From the NCBI GenBank assembly GCA_963678485.1, contig OY782882.1, positions 2,108,001 through 2,172,000 on the forward strand: 64,000 bases of DNA, in the 5' to 3' direction. The DNA comes from CALGYY01 sp963678485 (GTDB taxonomy: Bacteria > Bacteroidota > Bacteroidia > Bacteroidales > CAIWKO01). Positions 50,437 to 59,659 of the stretch are shown one piece after another. The position numbers were made by a program, and so were the translations under genes. The notes below the pieces were generated by a model. It searched no databases. It worked only from the letters and a program-made list of their open reading frames with translations, and was not told the DNA's origin. How positions within the stretch are numbered: position 1 is the stretch's first letter; the number at the start of each line of letters is the position of its first letter.

Positions 50437-52320
50437 ATGAGAAAATTATTACCTCTGCTCGCCCTTGCGCTGATCCTTTTCTCGGCTAGCAATGTATTTA
50501 GTCAATCCCAACGCACGGTGCTTTTCGAAGAATTCACCAATGCTTCGTGCTCACCCTGTGCTGCAGCAAATCCTGCTTTCAATGCCTTATTGACGGCAAA
50601 TGAGGACAAAGTTGTGGCCATTAAATTCCAGTGGTATTATCCTGGATTCGATCCAATGAATGCTCAGAATCCTACTGAACCTGATGATAGGATGACCTAT
50701 TACGGACTGAATGGTGTGCCGCATGCAATTGGTGATGGGAATGTCTATAACAATCACCCTGCTTATCTCACACAAGCTAACATCAATACTCAATATGCTA
50801 CTCCGTCTCCATTTGACATGAGTTTAACTCACACCCTTTCAGCTGACAGGGATTCTATTTTTATTCGCGTAATTTTGGAATGTACACAGGCTGTTAGCGG
50901 AACCTTGGTTTTACAGACTGCTATTGAAGAAAACGAGATTCATTTTGCAACAGCTCCTGGTGGCAATGGCGAAAAGGATTTCTATGATGTAATGCGTAAA
51001 ATGTTACCAGATATTAATGGAACAACACTTTCCACATCATATGCTGTTGGCCACATTGACACGATTGACTTTGCTGTAGCTCTGCCAACTTATATCTATG
51101 ATCTTGATGAAGTTTGCGTTGTTGCTTTCGTTCAGGACAATGCCAACAAGAATGTTAAACAAGCAGCTCGTAGCGCCCCCATTCCAAAAGCTATTGACGG
51201 TTCGCTCACCAAAGTTGAAGGTTTCCCTGTGCTATCATGCGATGATAGTTTAAGTCCAACCGTAACCCTTTTGAATAAAGGAAGTGAAAATTTGGTTTCT
51301 GCATCAATTCATTACAAACTTGACAATAATGCCCTTGACAGTATTCATTGGACAGGAAACCTTGCTAATGGTGCATCAACTGTTATTACTATTCCACAGT
51401 TTTTCACTGCTCCTGGCTCACATACATTCCTTACCTACATTCATTATGTGAACGACACTATTGACATGAGACATAATGCAGATACACTTCACGCATCATT
51501 CAATATTGTTGCAGCATCAGGTACAGTACCTCTTTCTGAAGGTTTTGTAAGTACCACTTTCCCTCCAACAGGTTTTGTTCTTAACAACGCAACTAATGAT
51601 TCATACAAATGGCAGCGTGCAACAACAGGTGCCTATGGAACCAGCACCTCTTCTGCATATTTGAATTTTTACTCAATCACTTCCGGCAATTACGACGAAA
51701 TGATTCTTCCTCCTTTTGATATGACATCCATTCCTTACGCAGCATTGTTCTTTGACGTAGCTTATGCTCAGTATGCGTCAGAAAATGACCGTTTGGAAGT
51801 ATTAGCTTCAACCAACTGTGGTGCAACCTGGACCAGCTTGTTTAATAAAGCCGGTGCAACCCTTGCAACTGCTCCTCTGCATGGTTCCTCAGGATTTGTT
51901 CCTACTGCTTCTGAATGGAGAACAGAATCTGCTGACATGACTTCTTTCGTTGGTAACAGTCAGGTGTTAATCAAATTCAAAGGAACATCTGCATATGGAA
52001 ATAATCTTTACGTAGATAATATCAATGTAGTTGTTTCTGCAGCTGGTGTAAGTGAAACACAAAGTAATTCTGTGAATATTTATCCAAATCCTTTTAGTGA
52101 TGTGGCAACTATTGCTCTTACCCTTGCCAATGAATCTAAAGTTGAGGTGAATATCTACAATGTTGTTGGAGAACTGGTTTTCACCGAAAATCACGAAACA
52201 ATGACAAGTGGAGCTCATCAGATTGCTATCGACGGACAGTCGCTTCCTTCAGGAATGTATTTTGTTAACATTATGATTGGAAACGAATTACATACAATGA
52301 AATTGTCGCTAACCAAGTAA
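50437..52320 (+). CDS. Omp28-related thioredoxin-like secreted protein with T9SS type A sorting domain
   Basis: A 627-residue secreted protein. Signal peptide (ending NVFSQ), an N-terminal thioredoxin-like/Omp28 domain (about 25-230) with the redox-type motif CSPC in EEFTNASCSPCAAANPAF, a middle jelly-roll region (about 350-525) and a type A T9SS domain (YPNPFSDVATIALTLAN, LPSGMYFVNIMIG, MKLSLTK). Omp28 proteins were described from Porphyromonas as surface antigens and adhesins; their CxxC suggests disulfide chemistry. It heads a run of four plus-strand genes with a TlpA protein, a DUF6029 barrel and another Omp28, separated from tlpA by a strong hairpin. Confidence 0.9.
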   Translation: MRKLLPLLALALILFSASNVFSQSQRTVLFEEFTNASCSPCAAANPAFNALLTANEDKVVAIKFQWYYPGFDPMNAQNPTEPDDRMTYYGLNGVPHAIGDGNVYNNHPAYLTQANINTQYATPSPFDMSLTHTLSADRDSIFIRVILECTQAVSGTLVLQTAIEENEIHFATAPGGNGEKDFYDVMRKMLPDINGTTLSTSYAVGHIDTIDFAVALPTYIYDLDEVCVVAFVQDNANKNVKQAARSAPIPKAIDGSLTKVEGFPVLSCDDSLSPTVTLLNKGSENLVSASIHYKLDNNALDSIHWTGNLANGASTVITIPQFFTAPGSHTFLTYIHYVNDTIDMRHNADTLHASFNIVAASGTVPLSEGFVSTTFPPTGFVLNNATNDSYKWQRATTGAYGTSTSSAYLNFYSITSGNYDEMILPPFDMTSIPYAALFFDVAYAQYASENDRLEVLASTNCGATWTSLFNKAGATLATAPLHGSSGFVPTASEWRTESADMTSFVGNSQVLIKFKGTSAYGNNLYVDNINVVVSAAGVSETQSNSVNIYPNPFSDVATIALTLANESKVEVNIYNVVGELVFTENHETMTSGAHQIAIDGQSLPSGMYFVNIMIGNELHTMKLSLTK

Positions 52321-52344
52321 TATCAACTTGTTGCATCAATAAAG

Positions 52345-52387
52345 AACCGGCATTTGGTACAGCGCTTGCTTCCAAATGCTGGTTTTT
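52345..52387 (+). terminator. Intrinsic terminator after the first Omp28 gene
   Basis: Stem AACCGGCATTTGG/CCAAATGCTGGTT, one G-T pair, followed by TTTTTTT. It leaves only 15 bp before the ATG of the TlpA gene, so it may attenuate rather than block transcription into that gene. Confidence 0.85.
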
Positions 52388-52402
52388 TTAAAACAACTTA
52401 TT

Positions 52403-52936
52403 ATGAAGAAGCTCATTTTTGTTCTACTCCCTCTTTTTTTGGTTTCGTTTTGTTCTGTTGCTCAGGAAAATACCGAGAAGAAATTGCGTAAACTTCCATC
52501 TGTTGAGGTAAAAACGCTGGATGGTAAAACCATTAACACTTCAAGTTTATCTAATGATGGCAAGCCAATCATTCTGAGTTTTTGGGCAACATGGTGCAAA
52601 CCCTGTGTTTCTGAGCTCACAACCATTTCGGATGTATATGCCAACTGGCAAGCAGAGACTGGCGTGAAGTTAATTGCCATTTCTATTGATGATTCCAGGA
52701 CTTCAACCGGAGTAAAGCCTTTGGTTGATGGCAAGGGCTGGGATTATGAAGTTTTGCTTGATGCCAACAGTGACTTTAAGCGCGCAATGAACGTAAATTT
52801 GGTCCCGCAAACCTTTATTTTAAATGGCAACGGAGAAATTGTTTGGCAGCATACCTCCTTTTCACAAGGAGCTGAACTTGGGCTGATCGATATCGTGCGC
52901 AAGATAATCGCTGGTGATCCGATTCCTCAGGAATAA
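52403..52936 (+). CDS. TlpA-like thiol-disulfide oxidoreductase
   Basis: A 177-residue secreted thioredoxin-fold protein. Signal peptide (ending SVAQE) is followed by an AhpC/TSA-Redoxin-type fold. Active site WCKPC in LSFWATWCKPCVSELTTI, cis-Pro in VPQTFIL. It supplies reducing or oxidising equivalents in the periplasm. Start 52403 is chosen (MKKLIFVLL), not an ATG nine codons upstream that would lie in the terminator. Its neighbours are two Omp28 proteins with CxxC and a barrel, so it is a likely redox partner. Confidence 0.92.
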   Translation: MKKLIFVLLPLFLVSFCSVAQENTEKKLRKLPSVEVKTLDGKTINTSSLSNDGKPIILSFWATWCKPCVSELTTISDVYANWQAETGVKLIAISIDDSRTSTGVKPLVDGKGWDYEVLLDANSDFKRAMNVNLVPQTFILNGNGEIVWQHTSFSQGAELGLIDIVRKIIAGDPIPQE

Positions 52937-52971
52937 ACAGAATCTATTACTTCACAAACCTCATTACATTC

Positions 52972-54636
52972 TTGAAAACACACAGTATTAAACGCTTGCT
53001 GGGAATAATGGCCTTGTTCATTTTTGGCGTATTTTCTTCAGCGAATGCTCAGAATTTTTTGCAAAATAGCCAGATTCATGGTAATTTTCAGGCAGATGTG
53101 ATGTATTACATGAAAGACTCCATGATTGGAGCGCCTGATGTTCCCGAAAAACTCTTAATGAACGGTTTTACGAACATTGTTTATTCCAATGGCGGGTTCT
53201 CTGCAGGTCTTCGTTATGAGAACTATATGAATGCCTTGTTGGGCTTCGATACACGCTATAAGGGTAATGGAATCACTTACAGATATGCTTCTTTCACAAA
53301 GGACAATTTCGATATTACTGTTGGAAACTTTTATGAGCAATTTGGAAGTGGATTAATCTTCAGAAGTTATGAAGAGCGAAATCTTGGATTTGACAACGCA
53401 TTAGATGGTATCCGTGTAAAATATACTCCGGTTAAGGGCCTTACGATAAAAGGTGTATATGGCTATCAACGATTCTTTTTCGATAAAGGAGAAGGTATTG
53501 TTCGCGGAGGAGATGTAGAAGTAAGTGTTAACGAGTTAATTAAACCGTGGAATGATGCTAAAACACGCTTTATTTTTGGTGGCAGTGTGATCAGTAAATA
53601 TCAAAAAGATAAAGACCCTGTTTATAACCTACCCGAAAATGTTGCAGCATTTGCGGGGAGAGGTAATTTGATTTTTGGTGGATTTAATCTTGGCGCCGAA
53701 TACGCGTATAAGATAAATGACCCATCGGCCTCCAACAATAGAATATACAAACCCGGCGAGGCATTATTAATTCAGGCAACCTATTCAACAAAGGGCTTAG
53801 GCGTTTTTCTAGCAGCCAAGCGTATCGATAATATGGATTTTCGTTCCGATCGGGATGCCGTTGGGAACGCACTAATCATCAATTTTTTACCGCCGCTTAC
53901 CAAGCAACATATTTATAGTTTGCCATCAATGTATCCATATGCAACACAGCCAAATGGCGAGATGGGAATAGAAGCACAAGTGATATATACTATTAAAAAG
54001 AAGACGAAGCTGGGAGGAAAATATGGAACAACAATCACCGCTAATTATTCACGTGCAAACGCTATTGTAAAGGAACGGGTGAACGATACCATACCTGTAG
54101 GAACATCAGGAACGCTAGGCTACTCCTCACCATTTTTTGGCGTTGGAAAGGATTTGTATTTTGAGGATTTTAATATTGAGTTAAGCCATAAATTCACCAA
54201 ACATTTTAAGGCTGCGCTAACCTATGCCTATATTACCTACAACATTGACATCATTGAAGGCCATGCCGATGGTATGATGTACGGCAGTGCGGCAATTCTT
54301 GATATGACCTTTACGCTGAAAGATAAGCACGCCTTACGCACAGAAATTCAGCATTTATACACAAAAGAGGATGATGGAAGTTGGGCAATGGGCTTGCTCG
54401 AATATACCATCGCTCCAAAATGGTTTGTCGCCGCCATGGATAGCTGGAATTATGGCAATTCGGAAAGCGAAAAACGAATCCACTATTACAATTTTGCGAT
54501 GGGATTTACCCAAGGCTCCAGTCGCGTTGCTCTTTCGTACGGGAAACAGCGCGAAGGTATTCTTTGTGTTGGCGGTGTTTGTCGCCAGGTTCCTGCAGCC
54601 AATGGTATCACCCTTAGTTTAACCAGTAGTTTTTAA
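52972..54636 (+). CDS. DUF6029-type outer-membrane protein (TTG start)
   Basis: A 554-residue protein built of beta strands with alternating polar and aromatic residues (GNFYEQFGSGLIFRSYEERNLGFDNALDGIRVKY, RTEIQHLYTKEDDGSWAMG) and a C-terminal Phe (LSLTSSF). This matches a Bacteroidota outer-membrane barrel family seen next to Omp28 and TlpA genes (DUF6029). The start is a TTG at 52972: the in-frame ATG at 53008 would remove the basic n-region (KTHSIKRLLG) of an otherwise normal signal peptide ending NAQ. It lies 35 bp after tlpA and 10 bp before the next Omp28 gene, so the three are one unit. Confidence 0.82.
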   Translation: MKTHSIKRLLGIMALFIFGVFSSANAQNFLQNSQIHGNFQADVMYYMKDSMIGAPDVPEKLLMNGFTNIVYSNGGFSAGLRYENYMNALLGFDTRYKGNGITYRYASFTKDNFDITVGNFYEQFGSGLIFRSYEERNLGFDNALDGIRVKYTPVKGLTIKGVYGYQRFFFDKGEGIVRGGDVEVSVNELIKPWNDAKTRFIFGGSVISKYQKDKDPVYNLPENVAAFAGRGNLIFGGFNLGAEYAYKINDPSASNNRIYKPGEALLIQATYSTKGLGVFLAAKRIDNMDFRSDRDAVGNALIINFLPPLTKQHIYSLPSMYPYATQPNGEMGIEAQVIYTIKKKTKLGGKYGTTITANYSRANAIVKERVNDTIPVGTSGTLGYSSPFFGVGKDLYFEDFNIELSHKFTKHFKAALTYAYITYNIDIIEGHADGMMYGSAAILDMTFTLKDKHALRTEIQHLYTKEDDGSWAMGLLEYTIAPKWFVAAMDSWNYGNSESEKRIHYYNFAMGFTQGSSRVALSYGKQREGILCVGGVCRQVPAANGITLSLTSSF

Positions 54637-54646
54637 TTTTTTTCTC

Positions 54647-55528
54647 ATGAAAAAGTTTTGTATTCCATTCCTTATCGCTGGCCTCGCAATATTCATTTAT
54701 AGTTGTGATAAAATCAATCCGCCGTACACTGTTGGTGGAGATGAACCTATTGACACCACCTTATGTCCGGTTCCGGATTTTCCTGCAGATACACACCATG
54801 TAAAGACGGTACTTATTGAAGAATACACAGGACACACTTGCGTGAACTGCCCTACAGCAGCCGTGGTTGCTCATGATATCAAATCAAACTATGGTGAACA
54901 GGTTGTATTAATGACCATTCACGCCGGATTTTTTGCAGAAGTAGAATCTGGAAACTATAGTCTTGACCTCAACAGTGCTACAGGAACTGAATTACATAGT
55001 TACATTGGAATCACTAATAATCCTGCAGCAACTTTTAATCGTAAATATATTGGCGGATCACGAATTTTTGAATCTTCCGGTGCCTGGGAAGCGACCTTTA
55101 TACAAGCACAGGATACCGTCCCTGTTCTGGATATGCAGATGATTATCAATTATAATGAGGCCGCAAACAGAGCATGTATTCATGTTCAAACGGAATATCT
55201 TGTAGGATTGGATCGCAATCTTAAACTAGCCGTGTACGTAACCGAAGACAGTATTGTTGGTTATCAGAAAAACAATAATAGCGGAATTGGAACCACGCCG
55301 GATATTGCGAATTATGTCTTTATGGATGTGTTGAGAACGGCTGTGAATGGCACCTGGGGCACTGATTTAAGCACTACAGCCATTGCTGCGGGAACCAAGA
55401 CTGTTTCTTCCTTTAAATTGACTCCGAATGCAGCCTGGAATGACGATCATTGCCATATTATCGCCATCGTTTATGACGCTGATACGGATGAGATTTTACA
55501 AGCTGTTGAGGAGAAAATGACTCCCTGA
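54647..55528 (+). CDS. Omp28-related lipoprotein with CxxC
   Basis: A 293-residue lipoprotein. Lipobox IYSC (Cys20), then an Omp28-like thioredoxin fold with CVNC in EEYTGHTCVNCPTA and the second conserved block LHSYIGITNNPAATFNRK (cis-Pro like). It lacks the T9SS domain of its relative at 50437-52320, so the two Omp28 proteins of this cluster are delivered differently: one lipid-anchored, one by T9SS. The C-terminal part is a beta-sandwich (NLKLAVYVTEDSIVG). Confidence 0.88.
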   Translation: MKKFCIPFLIAGLAIFIYSCDKINPPYTVGGDEPIDTTLCPVPDFPADTHHVKTVLIEEYTGHTCVNCPTAAVVAHDIKSNYGEQVVLMTIHAGFFAEVESGNYSLDLNSATGTELHSYIGITNNPAATFNRKYIGGSRIFESSGAWEATFIQAQDTVPVLDMQMIINYNEAANRACIHVQTEYLVGLDRNLKLAVYVTEDSIVGYQKNNNSGIGTTPDIANYVFMDVLRTAVNGTWGTDLSTTAIAAGTKTVSSFKLTPNAAWNDDHCHIIAIVYDADTDEILQAVEEKMTP

Positions 55529-55591
55529 TCCTTCGGTTGTTTACAAACTTGTCTTCGCGTTAAACCTCAGTAATAGCAATTCAGGTATTGC

Positions 55592-55619
55592 TTTGCTTAA
55601 TTATTTTGTCGTACCTTTG
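55592..55619 (+). promoter_or_regulatory. sucA promoter (TTTG and TACCTTTG)
   Basis: TTTG at 55592-55595 and a perfect TAnnTTTG (TACCTTTG) at 55612-55619, 16 bp apart, 28 bp above the sucA ATG. Confidence 0.65.
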
Positions 55620-55647
55620 CTATTGAATTTTTGTCAGGGGGTTTTCG

Positions 55648-58365
55648 ATGGACTCATACTCTTTTACAGGTAATGCTGATATTTCGGGAATTGCGGCACT
55701 CTATGAGCAATTTCGGGAAAATCCCTTATCGGTAGAACCCCAATGGCGCCAATTTTTCGAAGGTTTTGATTTTGCACAGCATCATTATCCAAAAACCCCG
55801 GAAAAAGGCCAGCAATTTTCGGATGAATTTAAAGTATTAAATCTCATTAATGCTTATCGCGAACGGGGGCATTTCTTCACAAAGACCAATCCTGTTCGAA
55901 CGCGCCGAAAGTATTCGCCAACGCTTGAAATAGAGAATTTCGGATTAAGCAGTAAAGATCTCGATAAAGAATTTTCGGCAGCTCAGGAACTGGGCTTGGG
56001 CAGAACAACACTGGGAAAGATAATAGAATTCCTTCAACAGACCTATTGTCAATCCATTGGCGTAGAGTTTATGTACATACGCAATATTGAGGTTGTAAAC
56101 TGGATTCGTTCGCGAATGGAGGGAGACAGGAACACACCACATTTCTCTTCTTCTGCAAAACAGCAAATACTTGAAAGCATTACTCGTGCGGTGGGTTTTG
56201 AAAAGTTCATTCACAAAAAGTTTCCGGGATTCAAAAGTTTTTCCCTTGAAGGAGGAGAGTCGTTGATTCCTGCGCTTGAAGCCGTAATTGAGCGGGCTGC
56301 CAATCTTGATTATAAAGATTTCGTAATTGGGATGCCGCATCGTGGCAGATTAAACGTTTTAGCGAACATTTTACACAAACCATATGAAGCCATTTTTAAA
56401 GAATTTGATGGCTCGGGCTTCGAAGAACCATCGCTGCTGGGCGATGTAAAATATCATTTGGGACATTCATCCGATACGCTGACCAGTAGCGGAAAGAAAA
56501 TTCACCTTACGCTTTCACCCAATCCTTCTCATCTTGAAGCGGTAAACCCGGTTGTAGAAGGCATAGTGCGAGCAATGGCCGATCATTCTTATGACGGTAG
56601 CTTCAACAAAGCCTTGCCCTTTTTAATTCATGGTGATGCGGCGCTGGCAGGACAGGGAATCGTCTATGAAATTGTTCAAATGTCAGAATTGGCGGCACAT
56701 CGCTGTGGAGGGACTATTCACTTTGTTGTTAACAATCAAATTGGTTTTACCACAAATTATATTGATGGCCGCTCGAGTGTGTATTGTACGGATGTGGCCA
56801 AAATCGTTCAGTCGCCAATATTTCATGTAAATGGTGACGATGTAGAAGCTGTTGTTCACACGGCTTTGATGGCAATGGACTTTCGCCATACTTTCCAGAA
56901 AGATGTATTTATTGACTTGTTATGTTACCGTAAATACGGTCATAACGAAAGCGATGAACCCCGCTATACACAACCTAAACTCTATAAAATCATTGAAGGT
57001 CATCCCAACCCGCTGGAGATTTACCTTGATCAATTATTAAAAACACAAGTCCTTGATCGTGAAACATTTGATGCAACGATTAATTCGTTTAATGCCCGAA
57101 TGGAGCAAGGTCTTTTTGAATCGAAAAAGGTTCAGCGAACATCAATAAGTAATTTTTTACAAAAGAAGTGGGAACATTTACGTCCGGCAACTACGGAGGA
57201 TTTCACTGTCTCGCCCGAAACCGGAATTAGCAGCGAGCAACTTAAAAAAATATCATCTATAATTTCGGCTCTTCCTGAAGGTTTATCCTTTTTTAGGAAG
57301 ATTAAAGCGCTGCAGGACGAGCGTGCAAAGATGCTTGACGAAAACCGCGTTGACTGGGCAATGGCCGAATTACTGGCTTTTGGAAGTCTCATTCTTGATG
57401 GATTTGCCATCAGACTTTGTGGTCAGGATGTAAAACGTGGAACCTTTTCGCAACGTCATTCGGTTTTCACAGCAGAAGATGCTGAAGAAGAGTACATTCC
57501 CCTTCAACATTTGGTTGAAGGTGAAAATTCTTTTCATGTTTACAATTCATTGCTATCTGAATATGGTGTTTTGGGATTTGAGTATGGATATGCCTGGGCC
57601 AGTCCAAATTCATTAACGATATGGGAGGCTCAGTTTGGGGATTTTGTGAATGGTGGACAGATAATTATTGATCAGTTTATCACTGCTGCTGAAGAAAAGT
57701 GGAATGTTAGTAACGGTCTTGTGATGTTACTGCCGCATGGATATGAAGGACAGGGTCCGGAACATTCAAGTGGTCGTATGGAGCGTTTTCTTACAGCCTG
57801 TGCACATAACAACATTCAGGTGGCCAATTGCAGTACTCCTGCAAATTATTTTCATTTATTGCGCCGCCAACTTCACCGTCCATTCAGAAAACCTCTTGTT
57901 GTATTTACACCTAAAAGTTTATTACGAAATGTAAATTGTATTTCATCTGCTGAGAGTTTTTCTACAGGCGGATTTAAAGAGGTTTTTGGTGATAATTCGG
58001 TTAATCCGTTGAACGTGAAACGCGTTCTTTTTTGTACTGGAAAAATCTTTTACGATCTTTCAACAGCCCGAACAGCTAAGAATTGCGAAGACACTGCCAT
58101 CATTCGAATAGAACAAATATATCCTTTTCCTGAGCAGCAGCTTGCGCAGATTGTGCGTACCTTTGCTGCGGCAACTGAATGGATCTGGATACAGGAAGAG
58201 CCAGCAAATATGGGCGCAGCGCGTTTTGTCCGTGAAAAATTTACCGAAGTTCCATTACAAGTAATTGCCCGACCGGAAAGTGGAAGTCCGGCAACAGGAA
58301 GTTCTGTGTTGCATAAAGAATATCAGCAAAAGCTCATGGATCAAGCATTTCAGAAAACCAGTTAA
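55648..58365 (+). CDS. sucA: 2-oxoglutarate dehydrogenase E1 component
   Basis: A 905-residue thiamine-diphosphate enzyme of the TCA cycle. N-terminal FTGNADISGIAALYEQFRENPLSVEPQWRQFF (E1 start), thiamine-diphosphate motif with GDAALAGQGIVYE...NNQIGFTT, active-site region SHLEAVNPVVEG, FSQRHSVF and a conserved C-terminal transketolase-like part (HGYEGQGPEHSSGRMERF). Full length for the family. It is followed by sucB 28 bp later, the usual E1-E2 pair. Confidence 0.95.
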   Translation: MDSYSFTGNADISGIAALYEQFRENPLSVEPQWRQFFEGFDFAQHHYPKTPEKGQQFSDEFKVLNLINAYRERGHFFTKTNPVRTRRKYSPTLEIENFGLSSKDLDKEFSAAQELGLGRTTLGKIIEFLQQTYCQSIGVEFMYIRNIEVVNWIRSRMEGDRNTPHFSSSAKQQILESITRAVGFEKFIHKKFPGFKSFSLEGGESLIPALEAVIERAANLDYKDFVIGMPHRGRLNVLANILHKPYEAIFKEFDGSGFEEPSLLGDVKYHLGHSSDTLTSSGKKIHLTLSPNPSHLEAVNPVVEGIVRAMADHSYDGSFNKALPFLIHGDAALAGQGIVYEIVQMSELAAHRCGGTIHFVVNNQIGFTTNYIDGRSSVYCTDVAKIVQSPIFHVNGDDVEAVVHTALMAMDFRHTFQKDVFIDLLCYRKYGHNESDEPRYTQPKLYKIIEGHPNPLEIYLDQLLKTQVLDRETFDATINSFNARMEQGLFESKKVQRTSISNFLQKKWEHLRPATTEDFTVSPETGISSEQLKKISSIISALPEGLSFFRKIKALQDERAKMLDENRVDWAMAELLAFGSLILDGFAIRLCGQDVKRGTFSQRHSVFTAEDAEEEYIPLQHLVEGENSFHVYNSLLSEYGVLGFEYGYAWASPNSLTIWEAQFGDFVNGGQIIIDQFITAAEEKWNVSNGLVMLLPHGYEGQGPEHSSGRMERFLTACAHNNIQVANCSTPANYFHLLRRQLHRPFRKPLVVFTPKSLLRNVNCISSAESFSTGGFKEVFGDNSVNPLNVKRVLFCTGKIFYDLSTARTAKNCEDTAIIRIEQIYPFPEQQLAQIVRTFAAATEWIWIQEEPANMGAARFVREKFTEVPLQVIARPESGSPATGSSVLHKEYQQKLMDQAFQKTS

Positions 58366-58393
58366 CGAATTCGAACAATATATTTGTTTGTAT

Positions 58394-59602
58394 ATGTTGA
58401 TAGAAATTAAGGCACCAAGTCCGGGAGAAAGCATCACCCAAGTTGTATTGGCTTCGTGGGTCGTTGATGATGGTGCTTTTGTTGGTTTGGATGCCGATAT
58501 TGCTGAGATAGAGTCTGATAAAGCAACATTAATGGTCTTTGCTCCAGCTGCCGGCGTGTTAAAAATTAAGGTTGCAGCCGGAAGCACCATTGATGTAGGC
58601 GCAATCATTGGCTGGGTATACGTAGATGCCCTTCCGGAAGAAAGGAAACGGCAGCAGCAAAAGAAACAGGACGTTGTCGTCGAAGAACAGCACGCTCCTG
58701 CCAACGTAAGCGATTCCCCGCTCCACATGACTCCATTAGCAAAAAATGTTGCTAGCGTTGAAAAAATCGACTTTAATCAGTTAAAATCTATTTCTAAAGA
58801 AAAAATCAAAAAAGCGGATTTGGACATTATTCTTCATTCGTCTGAAAATGATACATATACTTCTGAAAAACGCTCGGTTAAACGAGTAAAAATGTCACCG
58901 CTCAGGCAGAAACTAGCAGAAAGACTAGTGTCGGTAAAGAATGAAACTGCAATGTTGACGACCTTCAACGAAATTGACATGCAGGCCATCGTTGATTTGC
59001 GCAAGCAGTATGGAGAAGCATTCAAAAATCGCTATGGCAATAGTATAAGCTATTTGAGCTTTTTTGTAATGGCCGCCCAGCGTGCATTTGCAGAGTTTCC
59101 ACAAATCAATGCCGCCATTGAAGGAAATGAAATTGTATATCACGAATATGCCGATATTTGCATTGCAGTTAGCACACCTAAGGGTTTACTTGCCCCTGTA
59201 ATACGTGATGTGCAAACAGCAAGCTTACCTCAGATTAATCAGGCAATTCATGATTTCGGACAACGGGCACAAAACAACAAAATCACTTTAGATGAGTTGC
59301 GTGATGGCACGTTTACCATCACCAACGGAGGAACTTTTGGCTCACTATTGTCAACCCCTATCATTAATCCGCCGCAAAGTGCAATTCTTGGGATGCATAA
59401 AATTGAAGATCGTGCAGTGGTGGACCAGGGCAAAATCATTGTTAAACCTATGATGTACGTTGCTCTTTCTTACGATCATCGACTTATTGACGGTAAAGAG
59501 AGCGTTGGTTTCATAATAAAAGTCAAAGAAATTCTTGAACACCCGTTAAGCCTTTGCCCGATAGGAGAAGCCTCTCCTGAGGCCCTTCTGGGTATTGTTT
59601 AG
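58394..59602 (+). CDS. sucB: Dihydrolipoyl succinyltransferase (E2 of 2-oxoglutarate dehydrogenase)
   Basis: A 402-residue E2 subunit. N-terminal lipoyl domain with the lipoyl-Lys in EIESDKATLMV, an E/K/Q-rich linker, a short subunit-binding domain (MTPLAKNVASVEKIDF...KADLDII) and a catalytic domain with YDHRLIDG as the His-x-x-x-Asp motif. I chose the ATG at 58394, which begins the lipoyl domain (MLIEIKAPSPGESI); a longer frame to 58265 overlaps sucA. Forms a complex with SucA. No E3 gene (lpd) is seen here. Confidence 0.95.
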   Translation: MLIEIKAPSPGESITQVVLASWVVDDGAFVGLDADIAEIESDKATLMVFAPAAGVLKIKVAAGSTIDVGAIIGWVYVDALPEERKRQQQKKQDVVVEEQHAPANVSDSPLHMTPLAKNVASVEKIDFNQLKSISKEKIKKADLDIILHSSENDTYTSEKRSVKRVKMSPLRQKLAERLVSVKNETAMLTTFNEIDMQAIVDLRKQYGEAFKNRYGNSISYLSFFVMAAQRAFAEFPQINAAIEGNEIVYHEYADICIAVSTPKGLLAPVIRDVQTASLPQINQAIHDFGQRAQNNKITLDELRDGTFTITNGGTFGSLLSTPIINPPQSAILGMHKIEDRAVVDQGKIIVKPMMYVALSYDHRLIDGKESVGFIIKVKEILEHPLSLCPIGEASPEALLGIV

Positions 59603-59659
59603 ATGCAAATTCATTATCATATTGACCGGCCACGGTCGTACAACAAGTAAAGATTAGAC

